A stretch of DNA of 38,185 bases from Planctomycetota bacterium (lineage in GTDB: Bacteria > Planctomycetota > Phycisphaerae > Phycisphaerales > SM1A02), in the NCBI GenBank assembly GCA_003671055.1, contig QWPV01000006.1:1-38185 (forward strand), read 5' to 3'. A program made the position numbers and the translations under genes. The notes under the pieces were generated by a model. That model was given only the letters and a program-made list of their open reading frames with translations. It was not told where the DNA came from and ran no database searches. Of this stretch, positions 16,651 to 24,819 are shown one piece after another (positions within the stretch are counted from its first letter, which is position 1; each line of letters starts with the position of its first letter).

Positions 16651-17466
16651 CTAGAGGACTTCAGCGTGCCGGCGCGCGTAATTCTGAATCATGGCTAAGT
16701 TACGATTCACAACAGCAGGATCCACTGGTTCTATAGGAGTTGGGTTGTCAGGGTAGCCGAGGACGCTCTGCATCTGTTGCCGGATCAAATCACCAACGTC
16801 TTTGCCATGCGGCGTGACAGTTGGATCGATGTACGCAATGTAGCGAACCAACGGTCTCGTACGGCGCAGAACCGAAGCAAACGCACCCACAGGCGGCGAC
16901 GAAGAGTCCACACCTTCGAGATCGATGGACGCAACCAGGATTGGGCATTTCGCTCGTCGCGCGATGAGCTGAAGCCCACCCACGAACGGCCGAAGTTGCT
17001 TGGCAGGGCGCTCGATCGCGCCTTCAGGAAAAACTCCAAGCACACCACCGGTCGCGAGATGTTCGATGGCAGTTCGAACGGCAGTCGCATCTCGGGCGTC
17101 GTAACAGACGGGAATGATCCGCTCCTGCCTCCAAAACCATCGCAAGCTCGGCACCATCATGTCGGCTGCCATCATCCACCGAATATGCGTGCGCAGAGGA
17201 AGCTGCAGGAGCAGCGGATCGATGCCGCTCACATGGTTCGAAACAAGGATCATCCCTCGCGGGTCCATCGTCTTCGGAATGAGCTCAAGCCCCGCGTACC
17301 GCGCGCTCTGGAAATAGCGAAGGTAGTACTTCCCAACGAAGCACCAGATGGCGGTCCCCGCCGGTGCCTCGCAAAGGCGACGCAAAAAAGGGCGCACAAC
17401 GAGCCAAAACGCGCCCACAGCTACGACCCACGCCAGAAGTACAAGAAGAATTGGCCACGCACCCAT
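16651..17466 (-). CDS. plsC: 1-acyl-sn-glycerol-3-phosphate acyltransferase (PlsC family)
   Basis: This membrane-bound acyltransferase of about 271 aa probably makes phosphatidic acid. An N-terminal hydrophobic helix (WPILLVLLAWVVAVGAFWL) anchors it. The acyltransferase motif SNHVSGIDPLLL is the NHxSxxD type. FPEGAIERPAKQLRPF provides the second block, and residues around CPILVASIDLEG the last. The frame stays open 55 codons further upstream, through the repeat cluster. ATG 17466 fits the hydrophobic start and has TATGAT 9 bases before it. The C-terminus has an extra roughly 50-residue tail. Confidence 0.9.
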   Translation of the reverse strand: MGAWPILLVLLAWVVAVGAFWLVVRPFLRRLCEAPAGTAIWCFVGKYYLRYFQSARYAGLELIPKTMDPRGMILVSNHVSGIDPLLLQLPLRTHIRWMMAADMMVPSLRWFWRQERIIPVCYDARDATAVRTAIEHLATGGVLGVFPEGAIERPAKQLRPFVGGLQLIARRAKCPILVASIDLEGVDSSSPPVGAFASVLRRTRPLVRYIAYIDPTVTPHGKDVGDLIRQQMQSVLGYPDNPTPIEPVDPAVVNRNLAMIQNYARRHAEVL

Positions 17467-17475
17467 CGTGCAATG

Positions 17476-17481
17476 ATCATA
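17476..17481 (-). promoter_or_regulatory. -10-like hexamer of plsC
   Basis: TATGAT on the minus strand (5 of 6 to TATAAT) ends 9 bases before the preferred plsC ATG and supports that start over the longer frame. Confidence 0.42.
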
Positions 17482-17509
17482 CTGACGAGCAGAATCGACG
17501 CCCAAGCCC

Positions 17510-17645
17510 CCAATCAAGGACAGGCACATGTCTCCGACAGAACTGTGATCTTGGCTTGCCTGTCTAATGCGCTCTGTGTCTGGCTTGCCTGTCCAATGCG
17601 CTGTGTCCAACGCGCTGGACCTGCACGCCAATCGAGGACAGGCAC
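17510..17645. repeat. REP-like inverted-repeat cluster upstream of plsC and carB
   Basis: The divergent plsC-carB spacer (17467-17818) contains no gene. It holds four copies of GACAGGCA: two on the plus strand (17519-17526, 17637-17644) and two inverted (17557-17564, 17586-17593). The outer copies sit in an 18-base direct repeat CCAATC(A/G)AGGACAGGCAC at 17510-17527 and 17628-17645. The inner copies are in tandem 28-29-base repeats (17552-17580, 17581-17608) differing by one substitution and a 2-base gap. The set can fold into two hairpins. The remaining 17646-17818 shows only a weak GGGGG/CCCCC hairpin (17766-17785) before carB. Confidence 0.7.
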
Positions 17646-17818
17646 CTACTGACGTTCGCTCAATTCACTGAACTCCTTCAACTGAAGCGCCCGCATAAGG
17701 GGTGTCGCCCTTACACTGCGGCCGATTTTGCCCCGAACTTCCCGAGCGCGCGCTGATGCGAGTTCGGGGGGTGCGGGATTCCCCCAGTGCACGCCCAATA
17801 GGACTGAGCCACGACCGC

Positions 17819-20800
17819 ATGCCGCGCCGCGACGATATCCACACAATCTTGATTGTCGGTTCCGGTCCCATTGTGATCGGGCAGGGCTGTGAATTTGATT
17901 ACTCCGGAACGCAGGCGTGTAAGGCGCTTCGGGAAGAGGGCTATCGCGTCGTCCTCATCAATTCGAACCCCGCGACGATCATGACTGATCCTGCGTTCAG
18001 CGATCGCACCTACATCGAGCCGATCACGCCAGAGGCCGTCGAGAAAATTATCGAGAAGGAGAAGGCGCTCGGGAATCCGATTGATGCGCTGCTTCCAACG
18101 CTCGGTGGTCAGACCGCGCTGAATTGCGCGTGTGTACTTTGGGACCGCGGCATCTTGCAGAAGCACGGCGTCGAAATGATTGGCGCCGATCGTCGCGTCA
18201 TTCAACGCGCTGAAGATCGCGAAGAGTTTCGCGTCATTGTCGAAGCGCTCGGACTTAAGCAGCCACCTTCGCGCACCGTCACGAATCTTGAAGACGCGCG
18301 CGCCTTCCTCGCAGTGATTGGATTGCCCGCAATCATTCGGCCAGCATTTACGCTCGGTGGAACTGGCGGCGGCATTGCGTACAACCGCGATGAATTCGAT
18401 GACATCATTCGTCGCGGCCTCGCGGCCAGCATGATCGGTCAAGTGCTCATTGATCAATCCGTGCTCGGTTGGAAAGAGTACGAACTCGAAGTTGTGCGCG
18501 ATTCGAAGGACAATTGCGTCATCGTGTGCGGCATCGAGAACATCGATCCGATGGGCGTGCACACTGGCGACTCGATCACCGTTGCGCCGATCCTCACGCT
18601 CAGCGACAAGGAATATCAGCGCATGCGCGACGCAGCGTTCGCGATCATGCGAAAGGTTGGCGTCGACACTGGTGGTTCAAATGTGCAATTCGCGATCAAT
18701 CCCGCCGACGGCGAGATGGTCGTTGTCGAAATGAATCCGCGCGTGTCGCGCAGCTCGGCGCTGAGTTCGAAAGCCACCGGCTTCCCCATCGCGCGTATCG
18801 CAGCGAAGCTCGCAGTTGGCTACACGCTCGATGAGTTGCAGAACGACATCACAGGCAACACTAGCGCGTGCTTCGAGCCAAGCATCGATTATGTCGTCGT
18901 GAAGATGCCGCGATGGACATTTGAAAAGTTCCCTGAAGCGGACGAGACGCTCACCACGCAGATGAAGTCTGTCGGTGAAGCGATGTCGATTGGTCGCACA
19001 TTCAAAGAGGCGTTCCAGAAAGCAATTCGCTCGATGGAAGTGAAGCGCTTCGGCTACGGTCTCGATCAAAACGATCGCTGGCTCGCTGCCACGCGTGTTG
19101 CAACAGCGGAGCAAGCGACGACTGCAACCACCGCGGATCGCGCCAAGGTTGTATGGCCAGTGCCAGAAGACATGCTCGTGCGCAAGCTCGCGGTGCCTTC
19201 GCAAGGACGACTCTACTACGTTCGTTACGCATTCAAGATGGGTTGGTCGATCGCGCGCGTGCATGAACTGACGCGCATCGATCCTTGGTTCCTCCGCGAA
19301 CTTTCTGAACTCGTCGCGTTCGAAGACACACTGTGCGCAGTGAAGTCGCTTGAATCACTTTCGCGCGAGACGATGTTTGAAGCGAAGCGCCTCGGTTACA
19401 GCGACGCGCAACTTGCGAATCTTTATCTCGGCGAAATCTCCCCGACGACCATTCTCAAAGTGCGCGCGTATCGCAAGCGCCTCGGCATTCAGCCGGTCTA
19501 CAAACTCGTCGATACGTGCGCAGCGGAGTTTGAAGCAGCGACGCCGTACTACTACTCCACGTACGAAGCACCATTCACGATCAACGGCGAGCTGTGCGTG
19601 GACGATGAGATTCGTGTTTCCGCGCGAGAGAAAGTCATCATTCTCGGTGGCGGACCCAACCGCATCGGACAAGGCATCGAGTTCGATTACTGCTGCTGCC
19701 AAGCCGCATTCGCCACGCGCGACATGGGCTTCGAGTCGGTGATGATCAATTCGAATCCTGAAACAGTGTCGACCGATTACGACACCAGCGACCTTCTCTT
19801 CTTCGAACCGCTCACGCTTGAAGATGTGCTCAATGTTGTCGAGCGACTCAACGGCGGTGACAAAAATGTTTCCACGCGCAGCGGCAAGGTTGTCGGCGCG
19901 ATCGTGCAGTTCGGTGGACAGACCCCGCTCAATCTCGCGCATGGACTCGCAACTGCAGGCGTGCCGCTCGTGGGCACTGGACTTGAATCCATCGACCTCG
20001 CAGAAGATCGCGATCGATTCAAAGCGCTGCTCGAGCAGATGGGCTTGAAGCAACCGCCGAGTGGAATTGCGCGAAGCCTCGAGCAAGCGGTCGAGTGCGC
20101 GACGCGTATTGGATACCCAGTGCTCGTGCGTCCGAGCTATGTGCTCGGCGGTCGCGGCATGGAGATTTGCTCTGATGAAACAGCGCTTCGCACGTACATG
20201 ACGACCGCCGTCAATGTGAGCGACCTCGCGAATGCACCTGTGCTCATCGATCAATTCCTGAACGATGCAACGGAAGTTGATGTTGATGTCGTTGCAGACT
20301 TCGAACCCTTCGAAGCCACGCGCGCGCAGATGATCGCGCACGATGCTGATCGAGCACAGGCCGTTGTGTGCGGCGTGATGGAGCACATCGAAGAAGCGGG
20401 CATTCACTCCGGCGATTCGACCGCGATCTATCCGCCCTTCTCACTTCCTGCGCACACGATTGAAGAGATTAAGCATGGCGCGCGACAACTTGCGGAGAAA
20501 CTGCGCGTGCGTGGTTTGATGAATGTGCAGTTCGCTGTGAAGGATGGCGAAGTGTTCGTGCTCGAAGTGAATCCGCGCGCATCGCGCACCTCGCCGTTCA
20601 TCGGAAAAGCAAACGGCATCGCGTGGCCCTACATCGCCGCGCAAGTCATGCTCGGACGCTCGCTCGCGCAACTTGGCGTGCAAGAACTCAGCAACCCTGG
20701 CTTCTACTCCGTCAAAGAGAGCGTGTTCCCGTTTAGTAAGTTCCCTGGCGTCGATGTTGTGCTCGGTCCAGAGATGCGCTCCACAGGCGAAGTCATGGGC

Positions 20801-21304
20801 GCAGATCGTTCGCTGCCCATCGCATTTGCGAAGGCGCAGATGGCAGCGGGCGTAAGTCTGCCCATCGTGGGCAATGTGTTTCTCTCGGTGCGCGAAGGTG
20901 ATCGCGACGACGCACTCATCGTCGCGCGCGGACTCGTCGACATGGGCTTCACCGTGTTCACCTCACGCGGCACGCACGCGTACTTACTCAGTCATGCAGT
21001 CGAGACACGACAACTCGCAAAGCTCACCGAAGGCGCGCGTCCCAACGTGCTCGACATGTTGCAGAACGGCGAGATTCAACTCGTCATCAACACGCCGACA
21101 AAGAAGGGCGCTGGTACCGATGAAGGTCGCATCCGAGCAACTGCAGTGCGACTTGGCATTCCGATGATCACAACCATGGCTGCTGCGAAAGCAACAGTGC
21201 ACGCGATCGCCGCGCTCAAAGCCGGCGCATGGACCGTCACCGCAATGCAAGATTATTTCCCGGCGCTGAAACCAACTCGCACGCTTCGTCCGATGCCCGT
21301 CTAA
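17819..21304 (+). CDS. carB: Carbamoyl-phosphate synthase large subunit
   Basis: This 1161-aa synthetase makes carbamoyl phosphate from bicarbonate, ammonia (from CarA) and two ATP, for arginine and pyrimidine synthesis. The two homologous halves each carry a GxGPxxIGQGxEFDY block (near residues 13-28, and again at [15 protein letters not shown]). Each also has an ATP-grasp core ([24 protein letters not shown]) and an NPR motif ([24 protein letters not shown]). The C-terminal MGS-type allosteric domain ends near [15 protein letters not shown]. It is about 90 residues longer than E. coli CarB, with short insertions after FGYGLDQN, after VVERLNGG and in the second ATP-grasp ([11 protein letters not shown]). 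A GTG at 17702 is open in frame, but ATG 17819 is conserved-like. carA is not adjacent. Confidence 0.97.
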   Translation: MPRRDDIHTILIVGSGPIVIGQGCEFDYSGTQACKALREEGYRVVLINSNPATIMTDPAFSDRTYIEPITPEAVEKIIEKEKALGNPIDALLPTLGGQTALNCACVLWDRGILQKHGVEMIGADRRVIQRAEDREEFRVIVEALGLKQPPSRTVTNLEDARAFLAVIGLPAIIRPAFTLGGTGGGIAYNRDEFDDIIRRGLAASMIGQVLIDQSVLGWKEYELEVVRDSKDNCVIVCGIENIDPMGVHTGDSITVAPILTLSDKEYQRMRDAAFAIMRKVGVDTGGSNVQFAINPADGEMVVVEMNPRVSRSSALSSKATGFPIARIAAKLAVGYTLDELQNDITGNTSACFEPSIDYVVVKMPRWTFEKFPEADETLTTQMKSVGEAMSIGRTFKEAFQKAIRSMEVKRFGYGLDQNDRWLAATRVATAEQATTATTADRAKVVWPVPEDMLVRKLAVPSQGRLYYVRYAFKMGWSIARVHELTRIDPWFLRELSELVAFEDTLCAVKSLESLSRETMFEAKRLGYSDAQLANLYLGEISPTTILKVRAYRKRLGIQPVYKLVDTCAAEFEAATPYYYSTYEAPFTINGELCVDDEIRVSAREKVIILGGGPNRIGQGIEFDYCCCQAAFATRDMGFESVMINSNPETVSTDYDTSDLLFFEPLTLEDVLNVVERLNGGDKNVSTRSGKVVGAIVQFGGQTPLNLAHGLATAGVPLVGTGLESIDLAEDRDRFKALLEQMGLKQPPSGIARSLEQAVECATRIGYPVLVRPSYVLGGRGMEICSDETALRTYMTTAVNVSDLANAPVLIDQFLNDATEVDVDVVADFEPFEATRAQMIAHDADRAQAVVCGVMEHIEEAGIHSGDSTAIYPPFSLPAHTIEEIKHGARQLAEKLRVRGLMNVQFAVKDGEVFVLEVNPRASRTSPFIGKANGIAWPYIAAQVMLGRSLAQLGVQELSNPGFYSVKESVFPFSKFPGVDVVLGPEMRSTGEVMGADRSLPIAFAKAQMAAGVSLPIVGNVFLSVREGDRDDALIVARGLVDMGFTVFTSRGTHAYLLSHAVETRQLAKLTEGARPNVLDMLQNGEIQLVINTPTKKGAGTDEGRIRATAVRLGIPMITTMAAAKATVHAIAALKAGAWTVTAMQDYFPALKPTRTLRPMPV

Positions 21305-21355
21305 GTTCGACTTGCGCACATCGCCCGCGCGAGTTTCACCGCGTGCGCAATCCTC

Positions 21356-21361
21356 TACACT
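21356..21361 (+). promoter_or_regulatory. -10-like hexamer of nuoH
   Basis: TACACT ends 9 bases before the nuoH ATG, in the 66-base spacer after carB. No Shine-Dalgarno is seen. Confidence 0.4.
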
Positions 21362-21370
21362 TCGAAATCT

Positions 21371-22696
21371 ATGGACCTGTCCCCGTATCTGCCGCTTCTT
21401 GATCCATCGACTGCGCAGGCGCTTGTGGGCGTGCTGCTCGTCGTTGCGATGTTGCACGTCATTCTTGGTGGTTGTGCATATGGCGTCATGCTTGAGCGCA
21501 AGTTGAGTTCGTGGATGCAAGACCGCGTTGGACCGAATCGCGTTGGTCCGCGCGGGCTCTTTCAGCCGCTCGCAGATGGTTTGAAGTTCATGATGAAGGA
21601 GGACTACAACCCAGCAGGGGTTGATCGTGCGCTCTTCATTCTTGCGCCAGCATTCATTGTCGTTCCCGCGTTCATCGGGTTCGTGATCATGCCGTGGGGC
21701 GGCGAAGTTGACATCACCGCGATCGTGCAATTCTTCGGTCTCGCGCAGCCCAACGCGACATATCCCGTTCGACTCATCGCAGCAGACATCAACGTCGGCG
21801 TCGTCTATCTGCTTGCCACTGGCGGTCTCGGTGTGTACGGCGTCGCGCTCGGTGGTTGGGCATCCAACAGCAAGTGGTCGTTCCTCGGTGGACTCCGCGC
21901 TGGTGCGCAGATGATCTCTTACGAAATTCCGATGGGACTCACGCTGCTCTGCGTGGTGCTCGCCGTTGGTTCATTCAATCCCTACGACATTGTTGGCGCG
22001 CAACTCGCAGGCCAGTGGAACATCGTGCAGCAACCGCTTGCCGCGATCATCTTCTACACGTGCCTTCTTGCTGAAGCGAATCGCGCGCCGTTTGATCTTG
22101 CGGAAGCAGAGAGCGAACTCGTCGGTGGCTATCACACCGAGTATTCCTCGATGAAATTCGCGCTGTACTTCCTTGGCGAGTATTTCCATCTCATTACTGG
22201 CTCCGCATTCTTCACGATGCTCTTCCTCGGCGGCTGGTCGTTGAATCCATTCACCGGCTACGACTTGCCGTTCGCAGCAACGCCGCTCGTTGCGTTGCTG
22301 CAAGTTGCTGTTGTGATGGGCAAGATCACCTTCATGGTGTCCTTTGCGATGGCGATTCGCTGGACGATCCCGCGCTTCCGCTTCGATCAACTCATGCGCC
22401 TTTCATGGGAAGGGCTCATTCCTGCGTCGCTCATTCTTCTGCTCATGGTCGCATTCGCCGTCTACTTCGACGCGCTCAACTACCTGTGGGCTGGTTCGAT
22501 TCTCTGCGGCGTCCTCATCTATATGTTCAGTTGGATCATGCCTTCGAGCAGCGAATCCAATCGCCGCATCAAGATGATCGGTAGTCGCTTCTCGCCGGTG
22601 GTGGATGGCGAAGGGACACTCGCTGGACGACCCGCAGTTGCGCTCGACGACCGCGCAATGCCCGATCCACGCCAAGGTCCGATCTCGATCCATTGA
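21371..22696 (+). CDS. nuoH: NADH-quinone oxidoreductase subunit H (complex I)
   Basis: This 441-aa integral membrane subunit of complex I helps form the quinone site. The signature GVMLERKLSSWMQDRVGPNRVGPRGLFQPLADGLKF is near residues 38-73. The Glu-rich quinone-loop region AEANRAPFDLAEAESELVGGYHTEYS also matches. At least eight hydrophobic helices are visible. It is longer than E. coli NuoH (325 aa), with an added hydrophilic C-terminal tail of about 50 residues after FSWIMPSS. It is the only nuo gene here, flanked by carB and radA, whereas nuoH is usually inside a nuoA-N operon. Its TGA overlaps the TTG start of the next small gene. Confidence 0.96.
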   Translation: MDLSPYLPLLDPSTAQALVGVLLVVAMLHVILGGCAYGVMLERKLSSWMQDRVGPNRVGPRGLFQPLADGLKFMMKEDYNPAGVDRALFILAPAFIVVPAFIGFVIMPWGGEVDITAIVQFFGLAQPNATYPVRLIAADINVGVVYLLATGGLGVYGVALGGWASNSKWSFLGGLRAGAQMISYEIPMGLTLLCVVLAVGSFNPYDIVGAQLAGQWNIVQQPLAAIIFYTCLLAEANRAPFDLAEAESELVGGYHTEYSSMKFALYFLGEYFHLITGSAFFTMLFLGGWSLNPFTGYDLPFAATPLVALLQVAVVMGKITFMVSFAMAIRWTIPRFRFDQLMRLSWEGLIPASLILLLMVAFAVYFDALNYLWAGSILCGVLIYMFSWIMPSSSESNRRIKMIGSRFSPVVDGEGTLAGRPAVALDDRAMPDPRQGPISIH

Positions 22697-22890
22697 ACTT
22701 ACTCTCGTCACTCCTCGGACTGCTCCGCCTCGGGATCGCGACGCGATTCCGAGTGCGCGGTAGATATTGGAAGTGGCGCGAGGAGACAGCGTTTGGATCC
22801 GATCGATCCAAGTGGCCAAGCGCGAAGATTCGGCGTCACGCGATGCTCGAATACGCGCGCTGGGCTTGGCGTATGCGCCGCACGCTTTAA
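22693..22890 (+). CDS. 65-aa Trp/Arg-rich small protein coupled to nuoH
   Basis: This is a 65-aa frame starting at a TTG that overlaps the nuoH TGA (TTGA). It begins with a short hydrophobic stretch (LLSSLLGLLRLGIATRF), followed by a basic, tryptophan-rich body: RGRYWKWREETAFG, then MLEYARWAWRMRR. The spacing of WKW, ETAFG and the terminal RWAWRMR looks like a conserved small-protein pattern rather than noise. From memory, similar short proteins occur in planctomycetes; no function is known to me. It may be a peripheral membrane protein. It is probably cotranslated with nuoH, and radA follows after 74 bases. Confidence 0.7.
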   Translation: MNLLSSLLGLLRLGIATRFRVRGRYWKWREETAFGSDRSKWPSAKIRRHAMLEYARWAWRMRRTL

Positions 22891-22952
22891 GAATCTCTGC
22901 ACGAAGTTCCAGAACTTCGGCAGCGTTTCTCGATTGCGCTCCGCCGCGCGGG

Positions 22953-22958
22953 TAGATT
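22953..22958 (+). promoter_or_regulatory. -10-like hexamer of radA
   Basis: TAGATT ends 6 bases before the radA ATG, the shortest such spacing in the window. It implies a transcript starting at or next to the start codon. Confidence 0.35.
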
Positions 22959-22964
22959 CTTCGC

Positions 22965-24467
22965 ATGGCGAAAGCGAAGATCGAATTCCTATGCAACGCA
23001 TGCGGCGCGAATCATCCAAAGTGGCTCGGGAAGTGCCCTGATTGCGGCGCGTGGGATTCGCTAGAAAAATTCGTGGTTGAAGCAGGGGTTGCGGGAGTTT
23101 CGAGCGCGCCGTGGGATCCGAATGCAGTTGGCGTGGGCGCAAGCGCAGCACGCGTAGGGGTAGCTTTGGGCTCGACGCCGATTGAACAAGTCAGCGATGT
23201 CGACTTCTCGCGCATCTCAAGCGGCGTTGCGGAACTCGATCGCGTCCTCGGTGGCGGCTTCGTCCCTGGCAGCGCGATTTTGCTCGGCGGTGATCCTGGC
23301 ATTGGAAAGAGCACGCTCCTGCTTCAGGCTGCCGCAGCACTCGCCCGCAGTGGCAAGCATGTGTTGTATGCGTCGAGCGAGGAAAGCCCGCAGCAGTTGA
23401 AGTTGCGCGCAACTCGGCTTGCGGGCGAATTGGGGCTTGCGCCGCTTGGTGGAAGGCTGCACGCGATGTGCGAGTCGAGCGTGACGCGGATTGCAGAAGC
23501 GGCACGCCGGCTCTCGCCCGCGCTTGTCGTTGTGGACTCGATTCAACTGGTGTCGCGTCCGGACCTCACGGCAGCACCTGGCTCGATCACGCAACTTCGC
23601 CGTTGCTGCTTTGATTTGGTGACTCTCGCAAAGACGACGGGCGCTGTCGTGCTCATCGTTGGACATGTGACGAAGGACGGCGTGATCGCGGGACCGAAAT
23701 TGCTCGAGCACCTTGTGGACGTCGTGCTGAGTTTCGAAGGCGATCGGCACACTGCACTCCGCATCGTTCGCGGCGTGAAAAATAGATTCGGATCGACGCA
23801 CGAAATTGGCATCTTCGAGATGCAAGCCGAAGGGCTGATCGAAGTGGAGTCCACAACACTCGGCACGGATGCGAGCGGTCCACGCAGACCAGGATGCGCA
23901 GTCGCTGCAGCAGTGGCGGGTACGCGCGGACTTCTCGCAGAAGTGCAAGCACTCGTTGCGCCTGGATTACTCGGTGCCGCGAAGCGTCGCGCGAGTGGCA
24001 TTGATACCAATCGACTTGCGATGCTCGTGGCTGTGCTTGAACGACACGCGGGATTACGACTTGCTGATCAAGATGTCTTTGTGCAAACCGTTGGCGGAAT
24101 GAAACTCACCGAGCCCGCACTCGACCTCGCTGTTTCTCTCGCGATTTCAGGTGCTTTTCTCGGTCGCGTGCTCGCACCTTCCACGGTTGTCATCGGTGAG
24201 GTTGGTCTCACTGGTGATGTGCGAAGCGTTGCACAACTCGAGCAACGCATCGCCGAAGCTGAGCGTCGCGGTGCAGGCTGCGTCATCATTCCATCGCGTG
24301 CGCAACGACCCGCACATGCGCGTGATGGATGCGAAGTGAAGTGTGTTGCAACGGTGGCTGAGGCTCTCTTACTTCTCGAGCCACGCAGCAATGCATCGAA
24401 CGACATGGGCTCGATAACGACACGTCAACGTGCATCGCGAGAGCATCAATCAGAGCGCGCGTCGTGA
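22965..24467 (+). CDS. radA: DNA repair protein RadA (Sms)
   Basis: This 500-aa RecA-like, DnaB-type branch-migration helicase acts in recombination. The N-terminal C4 zinc finger has Cys10, Cys13, Cys24 and Cys27. The Walker A motif GDPGIGKST is at residues 109-117. Later come the family-specific KNRFG motif (VKNRFGSTHEIGIFEM) and the C-terminal Lon-protease-like domain (LTEPALDLAVSLAISGAFLGR, GEVGLTGDVRSV). The length is slightly over the usual 455-460 because of a Ser/Ala-rich linker after the zinc finger and a polar C-terminal tail. There is no terminator hairpin with a U-run directly after the stop. Confidence 0.97.
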   Translation: MAKAKIEFLCNACGANHPKWLGKCPDCGAWDSLEKFVVEAGVAGVSSAPWDPNAVGVGASAARVGVALGSTPIEQVSDVDFSRISSGVAELDRVLGGGFVPGSAILLGGDPGIGKSTLLLQAAAALARSGKHVLYASSEESPQQLKLRATRLAGELGLAPLGGRLHAMCESSVTRIAEAARRLSPALVVVDSIQLVSRPDLTAAPGSITQLRRCCFDLVTLAKTTGAVVLIVGHVTKDGVIAGPKLLEHLVDVVLSFEGDRHTALRIVRGVKNRFGSTHEIGIFEMQAEGLIEVESTTLGTDASGPRRPGCAVAAAVAGTRGLLAEVQALVAPGLLGAAKRRASGIDTNRLAMLVAVLERHAGLRLADQDVFVQTVGGMKLTEPALDLAVSLAISGAFLGRVLAPSTVVIGEVGLTGDVRSVAQLEQRIAEAERRGAGCVIIPSRAQRPAHARDGCEVKCVATVAEALLLLEPRSNASNDMGSITTRQRASREHQSERAS

Positions 24468-24638
24468 GTTGCGTAGACTTTTTTCGCGCGGCGAGCGCAG
24501 GATTTTTCAGGTCGATGGCTTGCCGACGAGGCCAAGAGATGCGCGCAGGCTGCGTCGTTAAACTATTCCCTGTGCTAGACTTGCGTCATCAGCCCCGCGA
24601 CGGGTCGTTTCTCCTTGACTTCCCCAGCAACCTCCGAG

Positions 24639-24668
24639 TTGCACCCTTGCGCGGGATCGGCTTATACT
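24639..24668 (+). promoter_or_regulatory. Sigma70-type promoter of porin 1
   Basis: TTGCAC (24639-24644) and TATACT (24663-24668) are separated by 18 bases, the best -35/-10 pair I can see in the window. Transcription from about 24675 gives a leader of about 145 bases before the ATG at 24820. The rest of the 352-base gap (24468-24638) holds no recognisable gene. Confidence 0.6.
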
Positions 24669-24712
24669 CCTGTTTCATCAGATTGGCGGCATGCTGCCGA
24701 TGGATGAGTTGA

Positions 24713-24756
24713 CCGTTCGGCTCGAGCCTGTAGGTGGCTCGAGCACAAACGAACGG
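24713..24756 (+). promoter_or_regulatory. Long hairpin in porin 1 leader RNA
   Basis: A perfect 9-bp stem (GCTCGAGCC 24720-24728 with GGCTCGAGC 24736-24744, 7-base loop) is extended by CCGTTCG/CGAACGG (24713-24719 with 24750-24756) across a 5-base one-sided bulge (24745-24749). It lies in the predicted 5' UTR. There is no U-run, so it is not a terminator; mRNA stability or translational control is possible. Confidence 0.55.
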
Positions 24757-24819
24757 GTGGATGACCTAGGAATCTGTGGCCGAAGCACCACAATTCCGCT
24801 AGTACGGAGAGTTCCAAGA

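Noticed and set aside
17467-17631. N-terminal extension of plsC through the repeat cluster
   Set aside because: The extension is polar, encoded by palindromic repeats, and bypasses the -10-like TATGAT and the hydrophobic start at 17466.
17510-17645. CRISPR array
   Set aside because: The repeats are few, alternate in orientation and lack regular unique spacers; no cas genes are present.
16777-17652. 291-codon plus-strand frame across plsC and the repeat cluster
   Set aside because: It is antisense to plsC, whose acyltransferase motifs are intact; it runs through repeats and has no domain.
17761-17790. tRNA-like or riboswitch leader before carB
   Set aside because: Only a 5-bp GGGGG/CCCCC stem is seen; there are no further arms or conserved core.
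17702-17818. 39-residue N-terminal extension of carB from a GTG
   Set aside because: CarB proteins start at the MPRRDD-type N-terminus; the extension is Pro/Arg-rich and unlike the family.
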